Assembly: GCA_937870635.1 (NCBI GenBank)
Contig: CALMZP010000064.1
Coordinates: 1 to 60,333, forward strand
Length of the DNA stretch: 60,333 bases
Reading direction: 5' to 3'
Source: an uncultured Acidobacteriota bacterium
GTDB lineage: Bacteria; Acidobacteriota; Thermoanaerobaculia; Gp7-AA8
In this document: positions 8,089 to 16,220 of the stretch, piece after piece
Layout of the letters: each line of letters opens with the position of its first letter
How positions within the stretch are numbered: position 1 is the stretch's first letter
The notes under the pieces: model-generated
What the model was told of the DNA's origin: nothing
Database searches by the model: none
What the model saw: only the letters and a program-made list of their open reading frames with translations
Position numbers and translations under genes: made by a program

Positions 8089-8100
8089 TAGACTCGAATC

Positions 8101-8739
8101 ATGGAAGTGCGCACCATCGAAGCGGTCGTTCATGGCCGCGTCCTCTATGAACGCCGCTCCGACGCGCGGCTTCTCGTGGGGTTTCACGGCTACGCCGAGA
8201 ATGCCGAGCGGCACATGCTCGAGCTGCAGAAGATCCCAGGCATCGACTCCTGGTCGGTCGCGGCCGTCCAGGCACTCCATCCCTTCTATCCGAAGCGGGG
8301 AGGCGGCGACGACATCGTCGCCAGCTGGATGACCCGCCTCGACCGCGAGATGGCGATCGCCGAGAACGTCGAATACGTGCGCCGCGCGCTCGCCGCGATC
8401 TGGCGCGACGCCAGTGGTGAGCCCCGCGTCGTTTTTGCCGGCTTCTCGCAGGGCGTGGCCATGGCCTATCGCGCCGCCGCCTTCGCCGCGCCCGCGAGCG
8501 GCGTGATCGCGCTCGCCGGCGACGTGCCGCCCGACGTGGCCGCGGCAGAGGTGAAGCTGCCGCCGGTGCTCGTCGGCCGGGGAAAGCGCGACGACTGGTA
8601 CAGCGCCGATCGCATGGAGCGCGACATCGCCTACCTGCGCGGCGTCACCGACCTGACGGTCTCGATCTTCGACGGCGCTCACGAATGGAGCGACGAATTC
8701 CGCACCGCCGCCGGCGAGTTCCTCAGCCGATTCTCTTGA
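8101..8739 (+). CDS. Alpha/beta hydrolase, carboxylesterase/phospholipase type
   Basis: The 212-aa product has an esterase fold: LLVGFHGYAENAERHM (oxyanion region), nucleophile Ser116 in GFSQG, an acid in GKRDDWY and His in FDGAHEW. The length fits small carboxylesterases/lysophospholipases. The substrate is unknown. The last 17 bases overlap the convergent PadR regulator gene. Confidence 0.85.
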   Translation: MEVRTIEAVVHGRVLYERRSDARLLVGFHGYAENAERHMLELQKIPGIDSWSVAAVQALHPFYPKRGGGDDIVASWMTRLDREMAIAENVEYVRRALAAIWRDASGEPRVVFAGFSQGVAMAYRAAAFAAPASGVIALAGDVPPDVAAAEVKLPPVLVGRGKRDDWYSADRMERDIAYLRGVTDLTVSIFDGAHEWSDEFRTAAGEFLSRFS

Positions 8740-9193
8740 GGGCGGCGGCAGCCCATTTCGCCCGGGCCGCGTAGAGCGCCGCGTCGTGCTGCGCCGCCAG
8801 GCCGGACGTGCCCTTCAGTTCCTCGGCGCACTGCGCACTCAGACGGGCGTACTCCTCGAGAAACGCCTGCGCGGCCATCCCTTCCAGGAAGCGCAGCCGC
8901 GCCGCCACCCCCTGCGGGTCTCGCCGCATCTCGTCCAGCGTGGGACGCTCGAGCCCATCCCTGAGCGCCCTCCGTCCGGCCGCCGTCGCGTGGAACATCT
9001 CCTTCTTCCGCGCTCCGGTGGCCTCGCTCCGTCCTTCGAGGAGCCCCGCCGCCGCAAGCCTTTTCACGGCGGGGTAGATCGCGCCCGGACTCGCCGCGAG
9101 CAGCTTCCGGAGATCGTACCCGCTCCGTGGCGATTCGCGGATGAGGCCGAGAATCCGGAGCTCGAGGGCGGAGAGCACTGGCGTGTGGCGCAT
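8723..9193 (-). CDS. PadR-family transcriptional repressor
   Basis: The 156-aa product has an N-terminal winged helix: ALELRILGLIRESPRSGYDL, the recognition helix region ASPGAIYPAVKRL, and wing GARKKEMFHAT. A C-terminal helical dimerisation region follows, as in PadR proteins that sense phenolics or drugs. Two identical palindromes directly upstream (9196 and 9220) probably form its own operator. No transporter is adjacent, so the regulon is unclear. Confidence 0.9.
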   Translation of the reverse strand: MRHTPVLSALELRILGLIRESPRSGYDLRKLLAASPGAIYPAVKRLAAAGLLEGRSEATGARKKEMFHATAAGRRALRDGLERPTLDEMRRDPQGVAARLRFLEGMAAQAFLEEYARLSAQCAEELKGTSGLAAQHDAALYAARAKWAAAALKRIG

Positions 9194-9195
9194 CG

Positions 9196-9230
9196 TACGA
9201 ATCGTAGCATGAGTGTTGATACGAATCGTA
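9196..9230. promoter_or_regulatory. Twin 11-bp operator palindromes of the PadR gene
   Basis: TACGAATCGTA occurs at 9196-9206 and again at 9220-9230. The centres are 24 bp apart, about two helical turns, starting 3 bases upstream of the PadR start codon. Two perfectly matched palindromes at this spacing suggest two regulator dimers on the same DNA face and autorepression. Confidence 0.75.
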
Positions 9231-9234
9231 TGGT

Positions 9235-9295
9235 TGGAGTCGCGGGCGATCTCGCCCGCTCAAATCATGGCGGGCGGGGTCGCCCGCGGCTCCAC
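9235..9295. repeat. GGAGCG palindrome, full copy upstream of uvrC
   Basis: Left arm around GGAGTCGCGGGCGATCTCGCCCGC, right arm GCGGGCGGGGTCGCCCGCGGCTCCAC, loop about 9 bases. It lies between divergent padR and uvrC. Confidence 0.8.
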
Positions 9296-9343
9296 CAGAT
9301 TCACGGATGACATCCGCCCTCCATCGCGTTTACCTTGCCGCCG

Positions 9344-11275
9344 ATGGATCGTCTGGAACGCCTCAAGGCTCGGCTCAAAGAGCTGCCCGCCCGCCCGGGC
9401 GTCTACCTCCATAAGAATGCCGAGGGTGAGGTGATCTACGTCGGGAAGGCGCGAAACCTCAAGAATCGCGTGAACTCGTACCTCGTGGGGAAGGGGGCTC
9501 GCGACACCAAGACGATGACCCTCGCCGGCGAGATCGACTCCATCGACTTCGTCACGACGAACAACGAGCTCGAGGCCATCCTCCTCGAGAACAACCTCAT
9601 CAAGACCCATCAGCCCCGCTACAACATCCTCCTGCGCGACGACAAGACCTATCCCTATCTGAAGGTCACGCTGTCGGAGGACTACCCCCGCGTGGTCTTC
9701 ACCCGGCGCGTCGACCGGAAGAAGGGCGATCTCTTCTACGGTCCGTTCTTCGCCGGCACCGCGCGGCGCCTCCTCAAGCTCGTGGCCGATCAGTTCAAGC
9801 TTCGCAGCTGCGACCTCGAGATCAAGGCGGGAAAGAGCGCGCTCTCCCGCCCCTGTCTCTACTACGACATGCACCAGTGCCTCGGTCCCTGCGTGGTCGA
9901 GCTGACCACGCCCGAAGCGTATCGGGAGATGGTCGACGACGTGGTGCTCTTTCTCGGCGGCAAGACCCGCCAGCTCCAGGAACGGCTGAGCGAGCGGATG
10001 TCCCGCGCCGCGGAAGAGGAGAATTTCGAAGTGGCGCGGTATTACCGCGATCTCATCCGCACCGTCGAGCGCGTGCAGGCCGAGCAGCAGGTCGCCTCCG
10101 CGGGCGAGGAAGACGTCGATGTGTGGGGCCTGTGGGAAGAGGGCGGAGACGTCGCCGTGCAGCTGTTCGTCATCCGCGACGGAAACGTCGTCGACCGGCG
10201 GGAGCTGTTCTGGGAGAAAGTCGACTTCGATCATCCCGGTTACTTCCTGAGTGAGGTCCTTCAGCGCTACTACCAGGACAACCTCTTCATCCCGTCCGAC
10301 GTCCTCATCCCGTTTCCGATCGAGGATGAGGAGCTGATGAGCGCGTGGCTCTCCCAGCAGGCCAGCCACAAAGTGTCCTTGCGCGCGCCCCAGCGGGGGA
10401 AGGGAGTGGACCGGATCGAGCTGGCGAACCGCAACGCGCGTCTCTCGCACGAGTCGCGGTTCAGGAAGGCTCAGCAGGACCGCCTCCAGATCGCCGCCGA
10501 ACGGCTCGGCCGGATCCTCGGAGCGCCGGGAGACATTCAGAAGATCGAGTCCTTTGACATTTCGAACATCCAGGGCTCCGACTCAGTCGCGGGGATGGTC
10601 GTTCTCGAGCGGGGGAAGTTCGACAAGAACCAGTACCGCATCTTCAACATCCGCACGGTGGTCGGCGCGGACGACTTTCGGTCGATGGCCGAGGCGGTCG
10701 ACCGGCGCTATCGGAGAGTGCTGGAGGAGGAGAAGCCGCTTCCCGATCTCATCCTGATCGATGGAGGCCGCGGACAGTTGAACGCCGCACTCACGGCACT
10801 GAACCGGCTGGGGATCGAAGGGATCACGATCGCGGGTCTCGCAAAACGTGAAGAAGAACTTTATGTTCCGGATCAGGAGGAGCCGATCCGCCTCGAGCGC
10901 CGCGACCCCGCGCTGCAGCTCCTGCAGATGGTGCGCGACGAGACGCATCGCTTTTCGGTTGCGTCGCACCGGCGCCGCCGTTCGAAGCGCACGCTGAAGA
11001 GCGAGCTCGACGACCTGCCCGGCATCGGCGACAAGCGCAAGCGCCTGCTGATCGAACGGTTCGGCAGTGTGTCCGGCATCAGACAGGCATCAGCGCACGA
11101 CTTGATCAACGTGCTCGGAAAGAAAGTAGGGCAGTCGCTCTACGATGAACTGCATACTGGCTCTTCACTCTTAGCTCTTGGCTCCAGGCTCCGGGGACGC
11201 GATAATCGACCGCAGGTCCGAGAGCCAAAGCCCAGAGCCGAGAGCCAAGAGCGGGGTGGGCGGGAGGGCGAGTGA
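9344..11275 (+). CDS. uvrC: UvrC, excinuclease ABC subunit C, with repeat-derived tail
   Basis: Makes the two incisions around UvrB-bound DNA damage. Domains: GIY-YIG nuclease (RPGVYLHKNAEGEVIYVGKA), the Cys-rich segment (CLYYDMHQCLGPC), a UVR coiled coil (EENFEVARYYRDL), the RNase H-like endonuclease (SFDISNIQGSD, ILIDGGRGQLNAA) and tandem helix-hairpin-helices (DDLPGIGDKRKRLLIERFGS). The ATG at 9344 is preferred over a TTG at 9335. The last 35 or so residues (from SSLLALGSRL to the end) are translated from an inverted heptad array and are not part of the family. The stop overlaps the GTG of the next gene. Confidence 0.95.
   Translation: MDRLERLKARLKELPARPGVYLHKNAEGEVIYVGKARNLKNRVNSYLVGKGARDTKTMTLAGEIDSIDFVTTNNELEAILLENNLIKTHQPRYNILLRDDKTYPYLKVTLSEDYPRVVFTRRVDRKKGDLFYGPFFAGTARRLLKLVADQFKLRSCDLEIKAGKSALSRPCLYYDMHQCLGPCVVELTTPEAYREMVDDVVLFLGGKTRQLQERLSERMSRAAEEENFEVARYYRDLIRTVERVQAEQQVASAGEEDVDVWGLWEEGGDVAVQLFVIRDGNVVDRRELFWEKVDFDHPGYFLSEVLQRYYQDNLFIPSDVLIPFPIEDEELMSAWLSQQASHKVSLRAPQRGKGVDRIELANRNARLSHESRFRKAQQDRLQIAAERLGRILGAPGDIQKIESFDISNIQGSDSVAGMVVLERGKFDKNQYRIFNIRTVVGADDFRSMAEAVDRRYRRVLEEEKPLPDLILIDGGRGQLNAALTALNRLGIEGITIAGLAKREEELYVPDQEEPIRLERRDPALQLLQMVRDETHRFSVASHRRRRSKRTLKSELDDLPGIGDKRKRLLIERFGSVSGIRQASAHDLINVLGKKVGQSLYDELHTGSSLLALGSRLRGRDNRPQVREPKPRAESQERGGREGE
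11158..11262. repeat. AGCCAAG-family inverted heptad array inside the uvrC 3' end
   Basis: The left arm is a run of GGCTCTT-like units (11158-11192); the right arm is AGAGCCA/AGAGCCG-like units (11220-11252). Period 7. It replaces the natural end of uvrC and is read through in frame until the stop at 11273. Second copy at 53816. Confidence 0.8.
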
Positions 11276-13062
11276 ATTACGAAGGCGAAATCCGCGAGAT
11301 CAATCTGGTCGAGCGTCTCATCGAATTGTGGCGCGACCAGTTCACGGGCGCGATCCGATTCGAGAACGACGGCATCATCAAGATTGTGTACTTCAAGGGA
11401 GGAGACATCCTCTCCGCGAGCACGAACGACAGAGCCGACAGCGTCGACGAGATCCTCATGCGCGCCGGCAAGGTGAGCAAGGAGCACGTCAAACAGGCTC
11501 TCACCAAGCGCAAGGAAAACGAGACCCTCGGCGATGCGCTCCTGAATCTCGGATTCATCACCCGCAAGGAGCTGACGTGGGCGCGTCGGATTCAGGTCAT
11601 CAACGTCCTCCGCTCGCTGGAAGGATGGACGGCCGGAACCTTCACCGTGGTCGCCGACTATCTCCCGAAGCGCGAAGAGGGGACGATCTTTCCTCTGCCC
11701 CAGCTTCTCGTGGAGATGATCGTGACCGATCCGGACCGCGGAAAGTTCGAGAAGCTGCTCGAGAGCGGTGCGGCGGTGTTCACCAGGGCGCCGGGTCACG
11801 AGGAGACGTTCCGGAAGCTCGGCCTCAACGAGGATGCCGAAGCGATCATGGCCCAGGTGGATGGCGAGCGCCAGGCTACGGAAGTCGCCGCCGCGTCGAG
11901 CCAGGAAACGTTCAACGCGTTCAAGCTACTTCACGCGCTTTCGATTCTGGGAATCCTCGAACGGAAGAAGCCCGCCGGCCCTCCGCCCAGCTTCGAGACG
12001 GCGGGCGTCGCGGACGCCGCGGACATGTGGAGTGGCGGCGGTTCGACTGGTGCGCAGTTCGAGCTCGATGACATCGGCAGCGCCGAGCCGTCCTCGTTCG
12101 ACTCCTCCGACGAGATCGCGATCAGTCCCGTTCCGGGGCTGGCCGATCCGTCGGCGGGCGACGCCGACACGTCATGGGATTCGACCAGGTCCGAGCCGGC
12201 GAGCGCGCCGGCGTACTCTGTTGCACCCGTGACCCCGGCCCCCAAGCCTGAGCCGGAGTGGGGATTCGACGAAGCGCAGGTCGAGACGGCGCGCAAAGCC
12301 ACGAGCGCGCAGGCGATTCCCACCCCGAAGATGCCGCCGGTGTTCACGCCGCCCCCTGTCACGCCGTCTGCGTCACGCACGTACGGGGATGGGACGCTGA
12401 CGCGGCGCGGGATCGGGGAGAGCACGACCACGCGCCGGGTACTCGCGCCGCAGAAGAAGCGAGCGCCGCGGTACGGCCTCCTCATCGGGGCCATGGCGCT
12501 CTTCATTCTCGCGGCAGGCGGCTATTACGGGTTCCTCTGGTGGCGGGGGCGGCAGGATGCGACTGCACAAGCCGTTGTGCAGCCCGTTGCCGCGCCGCCG
12601 ACAACAGCTACGACGGCCGCGACGGGTACGGCGGCAACCGCGACCATCGTTCCGGCAACAGAGAGCGCGCCTCCTTTGGCCACACAGACGGTTCCGGCCA
12701 GAACGGGGACCGTTGCGGGCAGAACGGGGACCGCCGCGGGCGAGGTCGCCCGCGCTCCACAGGGCGGCGCGGTTGCCCAGGCCGAGCGTGCGCGATTCGA
12801 CGCGATGGCGCGCGACTTTGCAGCGAACCCGGCGGGAAACTTCACGGTGCAGTTCGCCATCGTCTGCGACCCGTCAAACGTGACGAAAGCGCTTGGCACG
12901 AGCAGCGACGTCTGGTTCGGGCCGATCACCCTGAAAGAACGGAAGTGCTTCCGCATGTTCTGGGGTCGTTATGCAACCCGGGCCGAGGCAGAGGCTGCGC
13001 TGCCGCGGTTGCCGGGGTCGCTTCGTGAATCACGACCAGCAGTAGTGGGGATCCCGCGATGA
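11272..13062 (+). CDS. DUF4388 protein with membrane anchor and SPOR-like C-terminus
   Basis: A 596-aa protein. Residues 1-160 form a DUF4388 (PATAN-like) domain: EGEIREINLVERLIELWRD, TGAIRFENDGIIKIVYFKGG. These domains occur in regulatory and motility proteins. A second helical region follows and then a long disordered Pro/Ala/Thr segment. A membrane helix is at about 401-424 (LLIGAMALFILAAGGYYGF). Residues 523-593 (FTVQFAIVC, ending in FWGRYATRAEAEAALPRLP) look like a SPOR domain, which binds denuded peptidoglycan. The DUF4388 part would be cytoplasmic and SPOR periplasmic. Residues about 488-498 ([11 protein letters not shown]) come from a half palindrome. GTG start overlapping the uvrC stop. 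Confidence 0.75.
   Translation: MNYEGEIREINLVERLIELWRDQFTGAIRFENDGIIKIVYFKGGDILSASTNDRADSVDEILMRAGKVSKEHVKQALTKRKENETLGDALLNLGFITRKELTWARRIQVINVLRSLEGWTAGTFTVVADYLPKREEGTIFPLPQLLVEMIVTDPDRGKFEKLLESGAAVFTRAPGHEETFRKLGLNEDAEAIMAQVDGERQATEVAAASSQETFNAFKLLHALSILGILERKKPAGPPPSFETAGVADAADMWSGGGSTGAQFELDDIGSAEPSSFDSSDEIAISPVPGLADPSAGDADTSWDSTRSEPASAPAYSVAPVTPAPKPEPEWGFDEAQVETARKATSAQAIPTPKMPPVFTPPPVTPSASRTYGDGTLTRRGIGESTTTRRVLAPQKKRAPRYGLLIGAMALFILAAGGYYGFLWWRGRQDATAQAVVQPVAAPPTTATTAATGTAATATIVPATESAPPLATQTVPARTGTVAGRTGTAAGEVARAPQGGAVAQAERARFDAMARDFAANPAGNFTVQFAIVCDPSNVTKALGTSSDVWFGPITLKERKCFRMFWGRYATRAEAEAALPRLPGSLRESRPAVVGIPR
12735..12760. repeat. GGAGCG palindrome, right half, inside a coding region
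   Basis: CGCGGGCGAGGTCGCCCGCGCTCCAC is present without its left arm. It is translated A-G-E-V-A-R-A-P in the disordered linker of the DUF4388-SPOR protein, the same frame as in the UDG gene. Confidence 0.85.
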
Positions 13063-13619
13063 TGAGCACACTTCTGACCGCTGTCGGACTTGGGTTGGGT
13101 GCGGGCGTCAATGCGTACGCGACGCTGCTCGTGTTCGGGCTGGTCTCACGGTGGCGCCCGACGATGTTCGAAGGGGAGCTGGCGACGTTTTTCTCTTCGA
13201 CGCCGGTGCTGATCGCTCTCGGCGTGCTGTACGCGATCGAGTTCATCGCCGACAAGGTGCCGGCGGTCGATCATGTCTGGGACGTGATCCACACCTTCGT
13301 CCGTCCCGCCGCCGGTGCGCTGGTGGGATGGGCGGCCTCGGCGAATCAGCTGCCGCAGGGCGCGGTGGTTCTCGCCACTGTGATTGCGGGTGGGGCGGCG
13401 CTGAGCACGCATGCAGCGAAGGCATCGGTTCGCCTGGCCAGCACGACCACGACGGCGGGGTCGGTGAATCCGATTCTTTCGCTCGTCGAAGATGTGTTCG
13501 CCATTGGCACGTCGCTCATCGCGGTCCTGCTGCCGTGGCTGGTCGCGGCGGTGGTAGTGATCGTGGCCGTATTCTTTTTCCTGTTGATCCGTCGTGTCAG
13601 AAAACCGCAGACTTTATGA
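13059..13619 (+). CDS. DUF4126 membrane protein
   Basis: The 186-aa product has 4-5 hydrophobic segments and the DUF4126 pattern: LGLGAGVNAYATLLVFGLVSR, IEFIADKVPAVDHVWD, FVRPAAGALVGWA, and GGAALSTHAAKASVRLAS. Function unknown; an inner-membrane protein. The ATGATG start overlaps the preceding stop, so it is coupled to the DUF4388-SPOR gene. A terminator hairpin directly follows. Confidence 0.85.
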   Translation: MMSTLLTAVGLGLGAGVNAYATLLVFGLVSRWRPTMFEGELATFFSSTPVLIALGVLYAIEFIADKVPAVDHVWDVIHTFVRPAAGALVGWAASANQLPQGAVVLATVIAGGAALSTHAAKASVRLASTTTTAGSVNPILSLVEDVFAIGTSLIAVLLPWLVAAVVVIVAVFFFLLIRRVRKPQTL

Positions 13620-13644
13620 TGTCGGCCTGCCGACATTGTTTGTA
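13619..13644 (+). terminator. Rho-independent terminator after the DUF4126 gene
   Basis: ATGTCGGC-CT-GCCGACAT forms a perfect 8-bp stem with a 2-base loop, followed by TGTTTGT. It overlaps the stop codon of the DUF4126 gene and isolates the uvrC operon from rnpB. Confidence 0.7.
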
Positions 13645-13722
13645 AGTGCTAAAAAACACAGATATTTAATTGAAATGATTTCCCCCGGGATTCTCCGAGG
13701 CCCGGACGTGGTTACATGGGGA
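13645..13722 (+). promoter_or_regulatory. AT-rich upstream region of rnpB
   Basis: 13645-13682 is sharply A/T-rich (AAAAAACACAGATATTTAATTG) in a GC-rich genome, as expected for a strong promoter or its upstream activating element. A -10-like TTACAT lies at about 13711. The exact promoter hexamers are not certain. Confidence 0.4.
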
Positions 13723-14106
13723 GCGTAGAGCGGATCGGAGGATCGCCGCGGTCCCGCTTGCGGGGATGCGGAGGAAAGTCCGAACTCCAACGGGCAGCAG
13801 GCTGGATAACGTCCAGGCGCGGCGACGCGACGGAAAGTGCAACAGAAAGATACCGCCCCTCGTCGTTCGCAAGAGCGGCGGGAGGTAAGGGTGAAATGGT
13901 GCGGTAAGAGCGCACCGCGTCCCGCGTGAGCGGCGACGGCACGGCAAACCCCCTGCGGAGCAAGACCAAATAGGGAAGCGAGGACCCGCCCGTGTCCTTC
14001 CGAGCTTCCGGGTAGGTTGCTCGACCACCGCGGCAACGCGAGTGGCAGACGAATGATCCTCGCCCCGCAAGGGGAACAGGATTCGGCTTACAGATCCGCT
14101 CTACGC
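13723..14106 (+). ncRNA. rnpB: RNase P RNA, bacterial type A
   Basis: The catalytic RNA that matures tRNA 5' ends. The conserved cores are present: GAGGAAAGTCCGAACTCC (about 13771), ACAGAAAGATACCGCC (13842), GGTAAGGGTGAAATGGTGCG (13883), AGAGCGCACCGC, and near the 3' end the GGCTTACA element. The P1 helix is perfect over 14 bp: GCGTAGAGCGGATC at 13723 pairs with GATCCGCTCTACGC ending at 14106. The length, 384 nt, is normal for type A. Confidence 0.97.
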
Positions 14107-14172
14107 ACTTTCCGCCCGCCCCCCCGCTTCGACTTCGGGCGTCGCCAGCAACTCGGTCCTCTGCTTCGGCAC

Positions 14173-14333
14173 GATTCAACCTTCGACCTTCGACCTTGGA
14201 CCCTCAAACCCGCTTCCCGGCAGGACAAGTGGAGCGCGGGCGACCTCGCCCGCGGGGCGGGGGACGCGGGCGAGGTCGCCCGCGCTCCACTGAGAGTTCC
14301 AGGGTCCAGGGTCCAAGGTCCAAGGTCCAATCG
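14173..14333. repeat. TTCGACC heptad arms enclosing a GGAGCG palindrome (nested element)
   Basis: Outer left arm 14173-14205 is ATTCAACCTTCGACCTTCGACCTT-like (period 7). The outer right arm 14295-14333 is GGTCCAA units. Between them, at 14229-14290, sits a complete GGAGCG palindrome (left GTGGAGCGCGGGCGACCTCG, right CGAGGTCGCCCGCGCTCCAC). It fills the gap between rnpB and the LD-carboxypeptidase. Confidence 0.85.
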
Positions 14334-14363
14334 CCGCGACTGATGAATCCGTGTTCCGGTACC

Positions 14364-15287
14364 ATGCGCCCGCCAAGCATGCTCACCAGGCCCCGCGCCC
14401 TTCCTCCCAACGCACGCATCGCCGTCCTCGCCGCCTCGGGGCCGAGCGACGTGCAGCGCATCGAACAGGCGGCGAGGCATCTCGAAGCGCGCGGGATGAG
14501 CGTCACGCTCGCTTCGAACATCGGCGCGCGGCATCGGCACTACCTCGCCGGCGATGACGACTTTCGCGTCGCAGAGCTCAACCGTCACTTGAGGTCTAAT
14601 CAGTTCGACGGATTCTTCTTCGCGCGCGGCGGCTATGGAGCGATGCGCATCCTCGACCGGATCGACTACGAGGCGATCGCCGCCAACCCGCGGCCGATCG
14701 TCGGATTCAGCGACGTCACCGCGCTGCACCAGGCCGTGGCCATCCACTCCCGCGTCGCGTCGTTTCACGGTCCGATGCTCAACCTCGACTTCCACGATCG
14801 CCTCTCGGTGCCGCACGAACAGTGGCTCTGGTCACTTCTCGGCGGCGACGCTCCTGTTACCTTCTCTTTCGAGGGGTCCGATGTTCTGTTTCCCGGCGAT
14901 GTGGAAGGAGTGTTGTTCGGCGGCTGCCTGTCGATCACGGCGGCGCTCGTCGGAACTCCGTATGACTTCTGGATCGACGATGGGATCTGGTTCTGGGAAG
15001 ACGTCGATGAGCCGACGTATCGCATCGACCGTATGTTGACCCACCTGAGGCTGTCTGGCAGAATGAAACGCATCCGCGGTGTAGTGATCGGGAGGCTGAA
15101 GGGGTGTGGGAGCGAGGAGGAAATCGAAGCTCTGCTGCGCGATTTCTTCGCCTCCATGGGGATCCCCGTGATCCGCAACGTGCCCTTCGGCCATTTCGGG
15201 GACAACCTGCTGATGCCGATCGGCGCCCCGGTCCGTCTCAGTACCAGCGAACGTTCACTCACCATCACCGCACCGGTCGTGTCCTGA
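14364..15287 (+). CDS. LD-carboxypeptidase (peptidase family S66, LdcA/MccF type)
   Basis: The 307-aa product cleaves L,D-peptide bonds in murein tetrapeptides during recycling, or inactivates microcin-like compounds. Signatures: RIAVLAASGPSDVQRIEQA, the nucleophile-elbow region FARGGYGAMRILDRIDY, PIVGFSDVTALH, GCLSITAALVGTPYDF, WFWEDVDEPTYRIDRMLTHL and a C-terminal NVPFGHFGDN with the catalytic His. In-frame ATGs at 14343, 14364 and 14379 are all possible and none has a good ribosome site. 14364 is used here. Confidence 0.85.
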   Translation: MRPPSMLTRPRALPPNARIAVLAASGPSDVQRIEQAARHLEARGMSVTLASNIGARHRHYLAGDDDFRVAELNRHLRSNQFDGFFFARGGYGAMRILDRIDYEAIAANPRPIVGFSDVTALHQAVAIHSRVASFHGPMLNLDFHDRLSVPHEQWLWSLLGGDAPVTFSFEGSDVLFPGDVEGVLFGGCLSITAALVGTPYDFWIDDGIWFWEDVDEPTYRIDRMLTHLRLSGRMKRIRGVVIGRLKGCGSEEEIEALLRDFFASMGIPVIRNVPFGHFGDNLLMPIGAPVRLSTSERSLTITAPVVS

Positions 15288-15324
15288 TGTCCATGCCGAG
15301 CCCGACGATGAGGATCAACAGCCG

Positions 15325-16107
15325 ATGAAGGCCGTGTTCAAGAGCACAGGCGGGAAAGATCCCGTCCGTGACTCGACCCTGACCTTCTCCGCCGGCGACC
15401 TGATCTTCTCGCAGGGCGACCTCGGCACCGACATGTTCATCATCCAGGACGGCGAGGTCGACATCATCAAGCACATCCAGGGAGAGTCGCACCTGCTCTC
15501 CCATCTGGAGAAGGGCGACTTCTTCGGCGAGATGGCGCTGATGGAGAACTCGCCGCGGACGGCCGACGCCCTCGCAAAGACCGACGTCAAGGTCGTCGCC
15601 ATCAACGGATCGCGCTTCGACGAGATGCTGCGCAAGAACCCCGAGATCGCGGTCCGCATCATCCGCAAGTATTCGAAACGGCTGCGCGAGGCGAACGCGC
15701 TCCTCGAGCGCCTCGTCGGCCGCGAAGTCGACGCCGACCAGATGTCGCTCGACTCGACGGTGATCCGCCCGTCGGAGAAGATGACGCGCCACCGCCTCGT
15801 CGACGTCGCCACGGGAACCGCGTTCTTCTTTAGCAGCGGCGACGAGACGATGATCGGCCGCGCCGATCCGGTCACCGGCATCCTTCCCGACATCGACCTC
15901 ACGCCCGTTGATACGAATCGATCCGTATCGCGCCGCCACGCCAAGATCATCCGATCGGACGACGAGTACCACGTCCTCGAAGAGGTCGGCACCGTCAACG
16001 GCACCTACGTCAATGATCAGCGCATCCCCACCGGAGTCCCGGTCACGCTCCATAACGGGGATCTTGTGAAGATCGGGCTTATTGCTATGAAGGTTGTCTT
16101 CGACTAG
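15325..16107 (+). CDS. Cyclic-nucleotide-binding plus FHA-domain regulator
   Basis: A 260-aa protein with two signalling modules. Residues 20-130 are a CNB domain: FSAGDLIFSQGDLGTDMFII, then KGDFFGEMALMENSPRTA, the phosphate-binding cassette, which here has R-T-A as in cNMP-binding members. Residues about 155-258 are an FHA domain, which binds phosphothreonine peptides: TMIGRADP, SVSRRHAKI, NGTYVNDQRI. No DNA-binding or kinase domain is present, so it may act as an adaptor. The short 15288-15324 gap contains no gene. Confidence 0.85.
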   Translation: MKAVFKSTGGKDPVRDSTLTFSAGDLIFSQGDLGTDMFIIQDGEVDIIKHIQGESHLLSHLEKGDFFGEMALMENSPRTADALAKTDVKVVAINGSRFDEMLRKNPEIAVRIIRKYSKRLREANALLERLVGREVDADQMSLDSTVIRPSEKMTRHRLVDVATGTAFFFSSGDETMIGRADPVTGILPDIDLTPVDTNRSVSRRHAKIIRSDDEYHVLEEVGTVNGTYVNDQRIPTGVPVTLHNGDLVKIGLIAMKVVFD

Positions 16108-16117
16108 CGCACAGATC

Positions 16118-16180
16118 GATTTTGGATTTTGGATTTTGGATTTAGTTCCCGTGGAATCCAAAATCCAAAATCTAAAATCC
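16118..16180. repeat. GATTTTG-family inverted heptad array
   Basis: The left arm is GATTTTG tandem units, with a short loop (TTCCCGTGG) and a right arm of CCAAAAT units. It lies between the CNB-FHA gene and recG. Confidence 0.9.
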
Positions 16181-16220
16181 GCCAGAGCCCACCACCCGTA
16201 GAGTCGTTCACAATGGCGGC

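Noticed and set aside
14196-14342. A longer LD-carboxypeptidase starting upstream of 14343
   Set aside because: The upstream part is translated repeat arms and has no similarity to the family.
15907-15932. A third PadR operator (GATACGAATCGATCCGTATC) in the CNB-FHA gene
   Set aside because: It only partly matches the 11-mer, lies inside coding sequence and is not near a promoter.
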